Below, piece after piece: positions 13,277-21,281 of a stretch of 24,503 bases of DNA. The notes beneath the pieces were generated by a model, which saw only the letters and a program-made list of their open reading frames with translations, was not told where the DNA came from and did not search any database. A program made the position numbers and the translations under genes. Positions within the stretch are counted from its first letter, which is position 1. Each line of letters begins with the position of its first letter. This DNA is from a virus: positions 1 through 24,503 of the IMG/VR virus record IMGVR_UViG_3300033049_000173. The stretch is one strand, 5' to 3'.

Positions 13277-13768
13277 ATGGCCCAAACCGCAGCCGAACGC
13301 AAACGCCGGCAGCGTGAGCGAGAGGACACCACAGGCCCAGAACCAAAGGCCGAAAGGCAACTGGCCCGTGTCTCGAGGCCGCTCCCCGCAGCGCCGGCAG
13401 ATCGTGACATCCCCTGGCATCCACAAGCCCGCGTCTGGTGGAACGCAATAGCAAAATCGCCACAAACGAAACGGTGGCTCGACTCCGATTGGGCTCAACT
13501 GCGAATAGTTCTCGTGCTCGTCGACCGATTCTGGAGGGCCGACGCAGAAGGCGACATCGACATGGTCGCGAAGCTGTCCGGACGGATCAACACCCTTGTC
13601 GGTCAGCTCGGCGGCACGCCTCGAGCCCGATACCTCATGGGCTGGGGAAACCAAGCCCCACCATCGCAACCAGCCCCGCTCGACATCGATGAGCCTGACC
13701 CTCAAACCAAAGAAACGAACGTGGTCGACATGGCCATGTTTGCTGGCCTTCACCGCAAGTCGTCATGA
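13277..13768 (+). CDS. terS: Terminase small subunit
   Basis: The product is 163 residues. It starts with a basic, disordered segment (MAQTAAERKRRQREREDTTG). A helical core follows, VWWNAIAKSPQTKRWLDSDW and IVLVLVDRFWRADAEGDIDM, then KLSGRINTLVGQLGGTPRAR. This is the pattern of actinophage small terminases ('W.....s....w...dw..l..la.l...'). The protein would recognise the packaging site as an oligomer and hand DNA to the large subunit. It overlaps the large subunit by four bases (ATGA). The family is recognised from this helical pattern and the position directly before the large terminase. Confidence 0.82.
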   Translation: MAQTAAERKRRQREREDTTGPEPKAERQLARVSRPLPAAPADRDIPWHPQARVWWNAIAKSPQTKRWLDSDWAQLRIVLVLVDRFWRADAEGDIDMVAKLSGRINTLVGQLGGTPRARYLMGWGNQAPPSQPAPLDIDEPDPQTKETNVVDMAMFAGLHRKSS

Positions 13769-15498
13769 CTGTCACAACCACCCTTCCAGACCGAGATCTG
13801 GGACCGACACTCGGTGTCGAGGTAATCGACTGGGCTCACACCTCGCTCGTTCACGGCCCAGGGCCGTTGCATGGCGACCCGTATCGGATGTCACCGCTAT
13901 TCCAGTTCCTCACAATGTGGGCCTACGAGGTCTACCCACAAGGCCATGCTCTGGCCGGCCATCGACGCTGGCCTCGAGTTGTGCTCACAATCCGCAAAGG
14001 AGCTGCCAAGACAGAATGGATGGCAGTCATCACCGGCGTCGAGCTGCATCACGAGGGCCCAGTCCGGGTATGCCGTTGGCTGGCTGATGGAACCCCTGTT
14101 GGTGCCCCGAAATCGACCCCTTATGTGCCGCTCATGGCGTACAACGCAGACCAGGCCGACGATCTAGCGTTCTCGGTGCTCTCCAAGATGGTCGAACACG
14201 AAACCTGCCCTACAAGAGCCGACTGGTCGGTAACCAAAGACGAGATCACCCGGGCCAACGGCATGGGCAAGGTCCAGGCGCTCGCCACCTCACCAGGCCG
14301 TGACGGAGCGCTCACCACTTTCCAGGGGTTCGACGAAACCCACCGAATGACTCTGCCTCGCCACCATGTTGCTCACAGCCTGATGCTCGAAAACGCTGAG
14401 AAGAACCTGCTCCTTGACGCCTGGTCGCTCGAAGCAACCACGATGCACGAACCGGGCCGCGGTTCGGTATCTGAGCACTCGACCGATGACGCAGAGTCCA
14501 TCATCGAATCCGACAACACCGACGCTGGCCTCCTCTACTTCCGACTGTCAGCCGACCAACACCTCGACCTGACCGCCCTTGATGACCCTGATGTCCGCTG
14601 GAAAGCGCTCGAGGACGCATCCGGAGTCAGCATCAACGCCGGGCTGCCAAGAGCCCGACTCGAATCAATCCATTCCCGCTGGGACCTGCCCCACACCGAC
14701 CGGCCCTACCTCGCTCGAGCATGGATGGCGCTCCCAATGTCATCGGCCGGGAAATGGACCACACCCGACCGCTGGTCAGACCTCACCGAACCACGAGACC
14801 TCCCAGAAGATCAATGCCCAATAGCGCTCGGTTTCGTATGCGCCGGCCCCACCAACGACGGCATCGCCCTCATCGGTGTCGAACTCGACTCCGGTTGGAC
14901 ATGGCCTGTCGGCATATGGACACCACCCAACGACTGGCCAGGCAACACCGTCTGGAACCAACCACGAGATGAAGTACTCGAAGCCGTCGCCGCCACCCAC
15001 GAACGGTGGACAGTGGAACGAATGCTCTGCACACCGACCCGCTGGGAAACCGAAGTCCAACGCTGGCGCGGCCGCTACGGATCCAAAGTCGTACGCGACA
15101 TGCGCCAAGAACAAACCCAGAAACTCATCCCGTCAATCTGGGCCACCACACGGGCCATCGATCGAGGCGACTGGAACCATTCCGGAGACCCCGAGCTCCG
15201 CTCCCATGTTCTGACCGCTGAACGCGAACAGAACGACAAATATGAAATGCCCGACGACACGTTCGGCTTCTTGATCGTCAAGTCAGCCACAGGCGCCCCG
15301 ATCGTCGCCGCTCTAGCCGTCGTCCTAGGACACGAAGCGAGACGCATGGCCATCGGATCCGGCGCCCTCGACGGCGAAGACGAAACACCCACCAAACCCC
15401 AAGTCCACGGCGGTGACCCTGACCAGGTCGCTGCAGCTCTAGCCCAGATCCGTAAGGAGACCGCCAATGCAAGACGAGAACTCAGAGGCGAAACCTGA
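13765..15498 (+). CDS. terL: Terminase large subunit with atypical nuclease residues
   Basis: This 577-residue protein is the ATP-driven packaging motor. The ATPase domain is intact: Walker A RKGAAKTE (77-84), Walker B FQGFDE (186-191, D190/E191), and a YNADQADDLAF segment typical of actinophage terminases. The C-terminal nuclease fold is recognisable along its length (IALGF...DGIALIG, WNQPRDEVLEAVAATHERW, ELRSHVLTAEREQ, PIVAALAVVLGHEAR). Three positions differ from the family pattern as I know it. 'GFDGS' is GFVCAG here (V358). 'ADPxxW' is CTPTRW (T423). 'KIDAAxA' is PIVAALA (V514). The usual metal-binding aspartates are thus all absent. No frameshift or stop explains this. DNA cutting may rely on the adjacent HNH protein. 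It overlaps the next gene by 32 bases. Confidence 0.93.
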   Translation: MTVTTTLPDRDLGPTLGVEVIDWAHTSLVHGPGPLHGDPYRMSPLFQFLTMWAYEVYPQGHALAGHRRWPRVVLTIRKGAAKTEWMAVITGVELHHEGPVRVCRWLADGTPVGAPKSTPYVPLMAYNADQADDLAFSVLSKMVEHETCPTRADWSVTKDEITRANGMGKVQALATSPGRDGALTTFQGFDETHRMTLPRHHVAHSLMLENAEKNLLLDAWSLEATTMHEPGRGSVSEHSTDDAESIIESDNTDAGLLYFRLSADQHLDLTALDDPDVRWKALEDASGVSINAGLPRARLESIHSRWDLPHTDRPYLARAWMALPMSSAGKWTTPDRWSDLTEPRDLPEDQCPIALGFVCAGPTNDGIALIGVELDSGWTWPVGIWTPPNDWPGNTVWNQPRDEVLEAVAATHERWTVERMLCTPTRWETEVQRWRGRYGSKVVRDMRQEQTQKLIPSIWATTRAIDRGDWNHSGDPELRSHVLTAEREQNDKYEMPDDTFGFLIVKSATGAPIVAALAVVLGHEARRMAIGSGALDGEDETPTKPQVHGGDPDQVAAALAQIRKETANARRELRGET

Positions 15499-15652
15499 CC
15501 GGGTCGCTCAAATCAACACTCTCGGCTACTACCTCGGCGCCGCGACTGTCGCTGTCGGTATCGGCCTGGTGTTCATGCCCGCCGGCGTGATCGCGGCCGG
15601 ACTGAGCCTTGTCGCTGATACGACGATGCGATCGATGGGCAGAACCAAATGA
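15467..15652 (+). CDS. Small membrane protein between terminase and portal
   Basis: The product is 61 residues: a polar N-terminus (MQDENSEAKPDRVAQIN), then hydrophobic residues of about 20-50 (YYLGAATVAVGIGLVFMPAG and VIAAGLSLVA). These form one long or two short membrane helices joined by MPAG. A basic tail ends it. AAGGAG (15453-15458), 8 bases before the ATG, is a strong ribosome site inside the terminase gene. The overlap of 32 bases with the terminase and ATGA with the portal shows it is truly expressed. Function is unknown. Its place in the head module does not suggest lysis. Confidence 0.75.
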   Translation: MQDENSEAKPDRVAQINTLGYYLGAATVAVGIGLVFMPAGVIAAGLSLVADTTMRSMGRTK

Positions 15653-16902
15653 CGATGCTCGCCCGCACAATCAGCCGCCAAATCGAAACCCGATCAGTGT
15701 CCCAGGACATGCTGAACGAGGCCATGGTCCGCAACCGTGGCCTAGCCGTCCCTCCCGGAACGCCACGCGTCGACCCGTCTACGGCGACAATGCATACCGC
15801 AGTGTTCGGCGCCGTGCGCCTTCTCTCAACAGCGATTGCCGGGCTGCCGCTCCACGAATACCAAGACATAACCAACGACCGCGGACAGACCTACAAGCAG
15901 AAATCCGCAACACAGCCGACCGTTCTAACCGACCCATGGCCCGATTGGATCCAATTTCGGTGGATGCAATACATGATGGTCTCATTGCTCCTTCGCGGCA
16001 ACGCTTTCGCTCTCATCGCCGCACGCGATCGGCTCGGCTACCCGACCATGTTGATGCCACTGCCAACCGACCAGGTACGGCTTCGCACCAAAGGCCGTGG
16101 TGCCTCTCGCCGTCTCGAGTACATCGTCGGATCTGAGCCAGTCGATCGAGACGACGTCGTTCACATGATCGGATTCCCCGACGACGCCACCAACGGCCTC
16201 ACAGGACTATCAGTAATTGAACATTTCGCCCGCACGATTGGCCTCTCGCTCGCCGCCGAAGAGTTCTCGCTGCGTTGGTTCACCGAGGGTTCGGCACCCG
16301 CCGCCGTGCTACAGACCGACGAAACGCTTGAGGCCAGCGAGGTCGAAGAAAACCAGGCCCGCTGGATGGCGTCTCATGGTGGCATGTCCCGCATACCGGC
16401 GGTGCTGTCGGGCGGGCTGAAATACGAGGCGGTGTCGATCACTCCAGAAGAGTCCCAGTTTCTCCAGACACAGGGGTTCGGTGTCGAGCAGGTCTCCCGA
16501 ATCTTCACCCTTCCGTTGCACAAGCTCGGAGCGATGAACAAACAATCGAACTGGGGAACCGGTGTCGAACAGCAGAACATCGGCTACGTCACTGACGCCC
16601 TGCAGAGTTGGATGATCCCCTGGGAACAGACAATCACGAAACTCCGCCCCCGTGGTCGCTACGTCAAATTCAACGTCAACGCCCTGCTGCGCGGCGACAC
16701 CGCGGCACGAGCCAAGTGGTATACGTCCATGCGCCTGATCGGAGCCATCAATAACGACGAAGTTCGTGCCTTCGAAGATTGGGCCCCGATACCAGGTGGC
16801 CTGGGCGAAGAGTTCTCCCAACCATTCAACCAAGGCGACTGGGCCGATGCCCGTCTCGACGACGACGAAATCCCACCACCACCCCCACCAGTGGAGGACT
16901 AA
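15649..16902 (+). CDS. Portal protein (HK97/SPP1-like family)
   Basis: This 417-residue protein would form the dodecameric ring through which DNA enters and leaves the head. Family features are in order. TATMHTAVFGAVRLLSTAIAGLPLHEY is the usual start of Phage_portal proteins. LLLRGNAFALIAARD follows, then PLPTDQVRLR, then DDVVHMIGFPDD. GLTGLSVIEHFARTIG and QGFGVEQVSRIFTLPLHKLG are the stem/crown-region signatures. The C-terminus is acidic with a polyproline run (DDDEIPPPPPPVED). The length is typical. The start codon overlaps the membrane-protein stop (ATGA), and the stop overlaps the protease ATG by one base (TAATG). Confidence 0.93.
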   Translation: MTMLARTISRQIETRSVSQDMLNEAMVRNRGLAVPPGTPRVDPSTATMHTAVFGAVRLLSTAIAGLPLHEYQDITNDRGQTYKQKSATQPTVLTDPWPDWIQFRWMQYMMVSLLLRGNAFALIAARDRLGYPTMLMPLPTDQVRLRTKGRGASRRLEYIVGSEPVDRDDVVHMIGFPDDATNGLTGLSVIEHFARTIGLSLAAEEFSLRWFTEGSAPAAVLQTDETLEASEVEENQARWMASHGGMSRIPAVLSGGLKYEAVSITPEESQFLQTQGFGVEQVSRIFTLPLHKLGAMNKQSNWGTGVEQQNIGYVTDALQSWMIPWEQTITKLRPRGRYVKFNVNALLRGDTAARAKWYTSMRLIGAINNDEVRAFEDWAPIPGGLGEEFSQPFNQGDWADARLDDDEIPPPPPPVED

Positions 16903-17708
16903 TGACCAGACCAGCCCAACGCCACGAACTCGGACCGATGACCCTGGCCGAAGTCCTCGCCGCACGTGACGGCCGCGCCCCGACCGCTGTTGCTCTCGCC
17001 GACCGGCCACTCATCGACCCACGTGACGCTCGAGCTATGCCTATGGGTGTCGGCCGCGCCGAGCTTCGCATGCAAGGCGACGACCAGATCTTGGCCGGTT
17101 ACGCCACCGTCTACGATGTCGGATACGAAATGTACGGCGGGCCTTCCCGATATGGCTGGATCGAAACAATGGTCAAAGGCTCCGGCGCCAAATCGTTGGC
17201 CGAGTCACCCGACGTCGTCCACCTCGAAAACCATATGGGCCGAGCCTATGGACGCACCAAATCCGGCACCCTCAAACTCAGCGAGGACAACACCGGCCTA
17301 GCCAACGAAGTGACCCTCGCCGCCGGCGACACCCGAGTCCCAGACCTGATCATCGCCCTCGAACGCCGCGACGTCGATGAGCAGTCCTTCGCGTTTCGGA
17401 TCATCCGCCAGGAATGGAACGAGGACTACACCGAACGGTGGATCACCGAGTACTCGATCGACCGAGGCGACACCTCCCACGTGACATTCGGAGCAAACCC
17501 GCACACGTCGGTTGCTACCAGAGGCGACGGAATGCTCGACCCCAACCGTCTGATCCTCGACCAGGCCCTGGCTGGGCTCATCGAAGCCGGCGAAACCGAC
17601 CCTCTCGCTGCTCTCATCCGCACAGTCGGACGAGACACGATCACCCAACCGAACGCTGGCCGATCAATCCGGCTAGCCCGAATCCAGGCAGACCTCCAGA
17701 TCGCCTGA
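16902..17708 (+). CDS. Prohead protease (HK97 U35-like)
   Basis: The product is 268 residues from the ATG at 16902, which overlaps the portal stop as TAATG. In-frame starts further upstream lie in the portal gene. It has a beta-strand AGYATVYDVGYEMYG, the catalytic His in LENHMGRAYGRT (H111), the Ser in DEQSFAFRI (S162), and TSHVTFGANPHTSV, matching the end of the protease fold. It would cleave the capsid's N-terminal scaffold-like region during maturation. Residues 1-50 and the final 60 are less conserved; the latter may act as scaffold. Its position between portal and capsid is the standard order. Confidence 0.9.
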   Translation: MTRPAQRHELGPMTLAEVLAARDGRAPTAVALADRPLIDPRDARAMPMGVGRAELRMQGDDQILAGYATVYDVGYEMYGGPSRYGWIETMVKGSGAKSLAESPDVVHLENHMGRAYGRTKSGTLKLSEDNTGLANEVTLAAGDTRVPDLIIALERRDVDEQSFAFRIIRQEWNEDYTERWITEYSIDRGDTSHVTFGANPHTSVATRGDGMLDPNRLILDQALAGLIEAGETDPLAALIRTVGRDTITQPNAGRSIRLARIQADLQIA

Positions 17709-17841
17709 CAACCCCAACCCGCCGAGGCCACGCCGCTCGCCCACGCCGCCGCAAGGCACCTGGACGACGCACCTGACCTGACCCATAGGGGAAATCCGCC
17801 CAAATCCGGGCACACCAACCCTTGATACAGGAGAAAACCAA

Positions 17842-19239
17842 ATGACACTTCTAGAACGAATGCGCCGCGCCCTAGCAGCCCTGCTCGAGCAGCGCGGAAC
17901 CCTCGTAACTGAACGTGACGCCATCGTCACCACCGCGGCCGAGGAACGCGGCGAGGACGCAACCCTCACCGATGAAGAGACCGTCCGATTCGACGCTCTC
18001 CGCACCCAAATCGGCACCCTCGACACCGACGAACTCGAGCCTATGCAGGCCCGAGTCGCCGAGCTCGAAGCCGACGCCGAACGAGACGCCCGAGCAGCCG
18101 AAGCAGCAACCCTGCTCGACACCCACAACGGGCCAACCAGCCCAGATGTGCGTATCACCGGCGAACCCGACCTCTATGTGAGAGGCGGCACCAACGGGCT
18201 GCTGATCGACATGTACCGGGCTCAGATCCATCATGACCCCGCCGCCATCGAACGTCTCGCCCGCCACCGCCAACACGAAGAGACCCGTGCCGGCACCACT
18301 GGCTCTGTTGGCGGGCCTGCCGGCGGGCTCATGCCGCCCCAGTTCCTAACCGATCACTGGGCACCTGTGCTTCGGGCCGGCGCACCGTTCCGGCGTATGT
18401 GCCGCCAGCTTCCACTCCCATCGAGTGGAACTCGGTTCGAGATCACCAAAGGAGTCCAGAAGCTCGACACCGCCGCTCAAGCCGCCGAGGGTGACGCTGT
18501 TGCTGACCAGACCGGGACAACCACCGATCTCGATGTGAATGTGAAGACCATCGCCGGCCAAACCACGGTGTCTCGCCAACAGCTCGAACGTGCCGTCGTC
18601 GGCATGGAAGAGCTCTGGTACGGCGACATGGGCCAGGACTACTTCACTGGCCTTGATGGCCAGCTCGTCAACGGCGCCGGAACATCAGGCACCCACAAGG
18701 GTGTGATCCCATCGGTGACCGGCGGCAACACCGTCGCCTACACCGATGCCAGCCCAACCGCGGTCGAGTCTCTCCTCAAGATCGCTGACGGGATTCAACG
18801 GATCACCACCGGCCGGTTCCTGCCACCGGACCTGATCGTGATGCACCCACGCCGCTGGGGCTGGTACACAGCCGCGGTCGACACCTCGGGCCGGCCACTG
18901 CTCGGCGTCGAAACTGACGCCCGCAACGTCGTCGGCCACGGCGAAGCCGCTGCCACCGGGATCGTTGGTTCAATCCTCGGGATACCTGTCCTGGTCGATG
19001 CCAACGTGCCAATCAACCTTGGCGCCGGCACCAACGAAGACGCGATCATTATCGCCGTAACCGACGACCTCCTCCTCTGGGAAGAGAACGGCGGCCAGCC
19101 GCGAGAGCTCCGCATCGAGATCCCATCCAGCCTCGAAGTGACCCTCGCCGTTTACGGCTACTCGGCGTTCACCGCTGAGCGCTACGTCGCAGGCATCGCA
19201 TCCATCGAAGGCACCGGCCTCGTAACGCCCACTTTTTGA
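17842..19239 (+). CDS. Major capsid protein, HK97 fold
   Basis: The product is 465 residues. Residues 1-95 are a charged coiled coil (LLERMRRALAALLEQRGTLV; RVAELEADAERDARAAEAAT), the delta/scaffold domain removed by the protease in this family. The rest is HK97 fold. AGGLMPPQFLTDHWAPVLRA begins the E-loop region, PSSGTRFEITKGVQKLDTAA follows, then TIAGQTTVSRQQLERAVVG. LPPDLIVMHPRRWGWYTAAV and GIVGSILGIPVLVDANVP are A/P-domain signatures. AGGAG (17831-17835) precedes the ATG with suitable spacing. It is followed directly by an HNH gene whose TTG start overlaps the capsid stop. The 133 bases upstream hold no gene. Confidence 0.94.
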   Translation: MTLLERMRRALAALLEQRGTLVTERDAIVTTAAEERGEDATLTDEETVRFDALRTQIGTLDTDELEPMQARVAELEADAERDARAAEAATLLDTHNGPTSPDVRITGEPDLYVRGGTNGLLIDMYRAQIHHDPAAIERLARHRQHEETRAGTTGSVGGPAGGLMPPQFLTDHWAPVLRAGAPFRRMCRQLPLPSSGTRFEITKGVQKLDTAAQAAEGDAVADQTGTTTDLDVNVKTIAGQTTVSRQQLERAVVGMEELWYGDMGQDYFTGLDGQLVNGAGTSGTHKGVIPSVTGGNTVAYTDASPTAVESLLKIADGIQRITTGRFLPPDLIVMHPRRWGWYTAAVDTSGRPLLGVETDARNVVGHGEAAATGIVGSILGIPVLVDANVPINLGAGTNEDAIIIAVTDDLLLWEENGGQPRELRIEIPSSLEVTLAVYGYSAFTAERYVAGIASIEGTGLVTPTF

Positions 19240-19898
19240 GTTGGCTAGTGGCTGAGTGGAGTTGCTCTCGCTGCGGCGAGAGGGATGGGATTATGGCCTA
19301 CGGCAAGAATCCCTGGTGCAAGGCGTGTTATCGGGAGTGGCACCGCTCTCGGTACACGCCGAGCACCGGGGCTGACGACGACGTGAGACCGTGCGCCAAA
19401 TGCTGGGCACTCTACCGTCCGAAGCAGCGTCGACCGTCGCTGTTCTGCTCTCGGGTTTGTAAAGACGAAAGCAGAAAGGCACAGAACAAAGCTGATCGGA
19501 TCGCATCGAAACAGAATCGGGACTGTGCGTGGTGTGGCGGGCTGGTGTCGAGTTCGATGCGATCCGACGCCAAATTCTGCTCCTCTGCGTGCAACTCGAA
19601 GGCACATGCATCCACCCGAAAAGCATCTACCCGAGCAGGCCTTACGAATCGCTCGGGTGATCTGATCTCGCTCTCGTACGTGGGCGAGAGGGACCGTTGG
19701 AGGTGTGGGATCTGTGGTGGGCGGGTGAGTAAGGGGCTGGTACACCCAGATCCGAGAGCACCATCGCTTGATCATGTTGTGCCTCTTTCACTCGGAGGTG
19801 CGCCAACAGACCCGACCAATCTCCAACTCAGTCACTTGCGTTGCAATCTCAGAAAAGGGAATACACCCACAGGCGAGCAACTCCGCCTTATCGGGTGA
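19236..19898 (+). CDS. Zinc-rich HNH endonuclease, probable homing enzyme in the head operon
   Basis: The product is 220 residues if the TTG at 19236 is used; a GTG at 19248 is possible. No ribosome site is seen. The ATG at 19290 would cut off the first zinc pair and is unlikely. There are four cysteine clusters: CSRCGERDG with CKACYREW, CAKCWALY with FCSRVCKDE, CAWCGG with FCSSACNSK, and CGICGG leading into the HNH core SLDHVVPLSLGG...LSHLRCNLRKGN. H and N of the HNH are present. Extra zinc fingers before the HNH give DNA specificity in free-standing homing enzymes. Codon choice (more CGG, TCT, GTG) differs somewhat from its neighbours. It sits immediately after the capsid stop, a frequent insertion place for such genes. 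Confidence 0.85.
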   Translation: MSWLVAEWSCSRCGERDGIMAYGKNPWCKACYREWHRSRYTPSTGADDDVRPCAKCWALYRPKQRRPSLFCSRVCKDESRKAQNKADRIASKQNRDCAWCGGLVSSSMRSDAKFCSSACNSKAHASTRKASTRAGLTNRSGDLISLSYVGERDRWRCGICGGRVSKGLVHPDPRAPSLDHVVPLSLGGAPTDPTNLQLSHLRCNLRKGNTPTGEQLRLIG

Positions 19899-19921
19899 CT
19901 CAAAATCCAAACCCAACATCG

Positions 19922-19929
19922 AAAGGAGG
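19922..19929 (+). promoter_or_regulatory. Near-perfect ribosome-binding site
   Basis: AAAGGAGG stands 6 bases before the ATG at 19936. It is almost fully complementary to the 16S rRNA tail and fixes the start of the small acidic gene. Confidence 0.75.
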
Positions 19930-19935
19930 CCAGAG

Positions 19936-20175
19936 ATGGCCCCACGCAGAAAGAAAGAGACGACACCCGATGTCGAACCAAACCGCAAGCGAGTCATCGC
20001 GCTCCTCGAGGAACGCCGCGGCTACATCGCCCGGCGACTCGAAGACCGAATCGCCGACGTCGATGCCCAGATCGCCCTCTACGGCGGCGCTGACATCGCG
20101 ACCGAGGACAAACCCGATGCAGAGGGCGATACCCCAGCCGGCGACGACCCGGTAGACGAAGGAGGTGATGACTGA
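19936..20175 (+). CDS. Small acidic head-module protein
   Basis: The product is 79 residues from the ATG set by AAAGGAGG. A frame open further upstream (from 19768) lies inside the HNH gene and is not the real start. The N-terminus is basic (MAPRRKKETT). The centre is a helix with heptad character (NRKRVIALLEERRGYIARRL; EDRIADVDAQIALYGG). The C-terminus is Asp/Glu-rich (EDKPDAEGDTPAGDDPVDEG). Small proteins of this type follow the capsid in many actinophages, as head-assembly or scaffold-like factors. I cannot name a family. Its last codons contain the ribosome site of the next gene, and the genes share one base (TGATG). Confidence 0.72.
   Translation: MAPRRKKETTPDVEPNRKRVIALLEERRGYIARRLEDRIADVDAQIALYGGADIATEDKPDAEGDTPAGDDPVDEGGDD
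20159..20169 (+). promoter_or_regulatory. Extended Shine-Dalgarno before the decoration/tail-like gene
   Basis: AAGGAGGTGAT, 11 bases complementary to the 16S rRNA 3' end without a mismatch, stands 5 bases before the ATG at 20175. It predicts very high translation, as for a structural protein made in hundreds of copies. Confidence 0.75.
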
Positions 20176-20579
20176 TGGCTACCGAAGTTTGGGATGACGC
20201 TTTTCTGACGATCAACGCTGTTGATCTGTCGGACCATATTCAGTCTGTCTCGTTCACGTACAGCGCCGCTGAGCTCGATGACACCGCGATGGGCGATGAC
20301 ACCCATTCGCGTAAGGGCGGTTTGAAGGACTGGGGGATCACGGTCAAGTGGCATGAGGACTTCGCTGCCGCTTCTGTCGATGCGACGATGTTCCCCCTTG
20401 TCGGAACGAACCCGGCCATCGTGCTACGCCCGCGCAAGGCAGACGTCAAGTCAGCGACGAACCCTGAATACACGGGGACAGGATTCGTTCCGTCGTACGG
20501 GTTCGGAGGCAACGTCGGAGATCTGCTCCCAGCAGACACTCAGATTCAAGCCGCCGGCACCCTGGCCCGCGGGGTCTAA
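20175..20579 (+). CDS. Tail-tube-fold protein, possible capsid decoration protein
   Basis: The product is 134 residues. Its pattern is the beta-sandwich of a common actinophage tail-tube-like family: INAVDLSDHIQSVSFTYSAA, then ELDDTAMGDDTHSRKGGLKD, WGITVKWHEDFAAASVDATM, FPLVGTNPAIVLRPRKADV, and TNPEYTGTGFVPSYGFGG with GDLLPADTQIQAAGTLARG. A distinct major tail protein is encoded at 21904-22656, and this gene lies between capsid and head-tail adaptor. A head-decoration role is therefore more likely than tail tube, though this is inference. The ribosome site is unusually strong. A long hairpin follows the stop. Confidence 0.75.
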   Translation: MATEVWDDAFLTINAVDLSDHIQSVSFTYSAAELDDTAMGDDTHSRKGGLKDWGITVKWHEDFAAASVDATMFPLVGTNPAIVLRPRKADVKSATNPEYTGTGFVPSYGFGGNVGDLLPADTQIQAAGTLARGV

Positions 20580-20592
20580 CCACCAGTCGATG

Positions 20593-20636
20593 TCAGGTCG
20601 GGCAGACCACCATCGCATGGCCCCTGCCCGGCCTGA
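20593..20636 (+). terminator. Long imperfect hairpin after the head genes
   Basis: TCAGGTCGGGCAG (20593-20605) pairs with CTGCCCGGCCTGA (20624-20636): 13 pairs, one of them G-U, around an 18-base loop that itself contains CCAT/ATGG. It fills most of the 84-base gap before the adaptor gene. No U-run follows. It is a probable attenuator or 3' stabiliser separating abundant head proteins from tail genes. Confidence 0.55.
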
Positions 20637-20663
20637 TGTCATCTATCTAGAGAGGGTCGACGG

Positions 20664-21281
20664 ATGACAATCACCAACGGTTACACCACGCTGGCCCGAC
20701 TCAAAGACCGGATGGACAACCAGAGCTCGGGCAGCGACACGAACCTCGAGGAAGCCATCGAGTCAGCCTCACGTGAGATCGATGGCAACACCATGTGCGG
20801 CCGCCAGTTCTACAAGGTCACCGATGTCCGCAGGATCGCCTCACCGTATGGCGGCTATTGCTTGTGGGTCCCAGACATCGTGCACAGCACGATCACGTCA
20901 GTGAAGATCGACACAACCGACGACGGAACGTTCGATGCCACCTGGGTCGAGGGCACAGATTTCGTTGTCGAACCCTACGCAGGGGAGCTCTCGGCCGGTG
21001 TCCAGTTCCCAATCACCCAACTCATCGCCCTCGGTTCAGCCTGGCCTTCTGCAGGCCGCCGGCCGCGACGTGTCGAGATCTCCGCCGATTTCGGGTGGGC
21101 CGCTATTCCTGACCCGATTCGCCAGGCCTGCCTCGAGCTAGCCGCTTTCCGATTCAAACTCAAAGACGCCGCGCTTGGTGTTGCTGGGTTCGGTGAGTTC
21201 GGCGACATCAAAATCAAGGACCTACCGACCATCAAGAAAATCGTGCAGCCATACGCCCGTAGGCGTCTCGGGTTCGCCTGA
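20664..21281 (+). CDS. Head-tail connector/adaptor (gp6-like)
   Basis: The product is 205 residues. It opens with YTTLARLKDRMDNQSSGSDT and NLEEAIESASREIDGNTMCG. This is the 'at..dl...l.....d...l..ai..as..id..cgr.Fy' helical start of Phage_connect_1/gp6 adaptors. QFYKVTDVRRIASP and a beta region (LWVPDIVHSTITSVKIDTTD; TDFVVEPY) follow. It ends in an all-helical part with IPDPIRQACLELAAFRFKLK and PYARRRLGFA. It would dock on the portal to build the neck. It ends TGATG, sharing one base with the tail terminator gene. Confidence 0.85.
   Translation: MTITNGYTTLARLKDRMDNQSSGSDTNLEEAIESASREIDGNTMCGRQFYKVTDVRRIASPYGGYCLWVPDIVHSTITSVKIDTTDDGTFDATWVEGTDFVVEPYAGELSAGVQFPITQLIALGSAWPSAGRRPRRVEISADFGWAAIPDPIRQACLELAAFRFKLKDAALGVAGFGEFGDIKIKDLPTIKKIVQPYARRRLGFA

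Noticed and set aside
12920-13753. Antisense 277-codon open frame on the minus strand
   Set aside because: It overlaps the HNH and small terminase genes. Its composition is that of a reverse-strand shadow, with no recognisable domain.
16309-17010. Antisense 233-codon open frame on the minus strand
   Set aside because: It is a mirror of the portal and protease genes, without promoter or domain evidence.
17709-17841. Promoter or small gene in the gap before the capsid gene
   Set aside because: Only a ribosome site and weak 4-bp GCCC/GGGC symmetry were found. There is no convincing promoter or conserved small frame.
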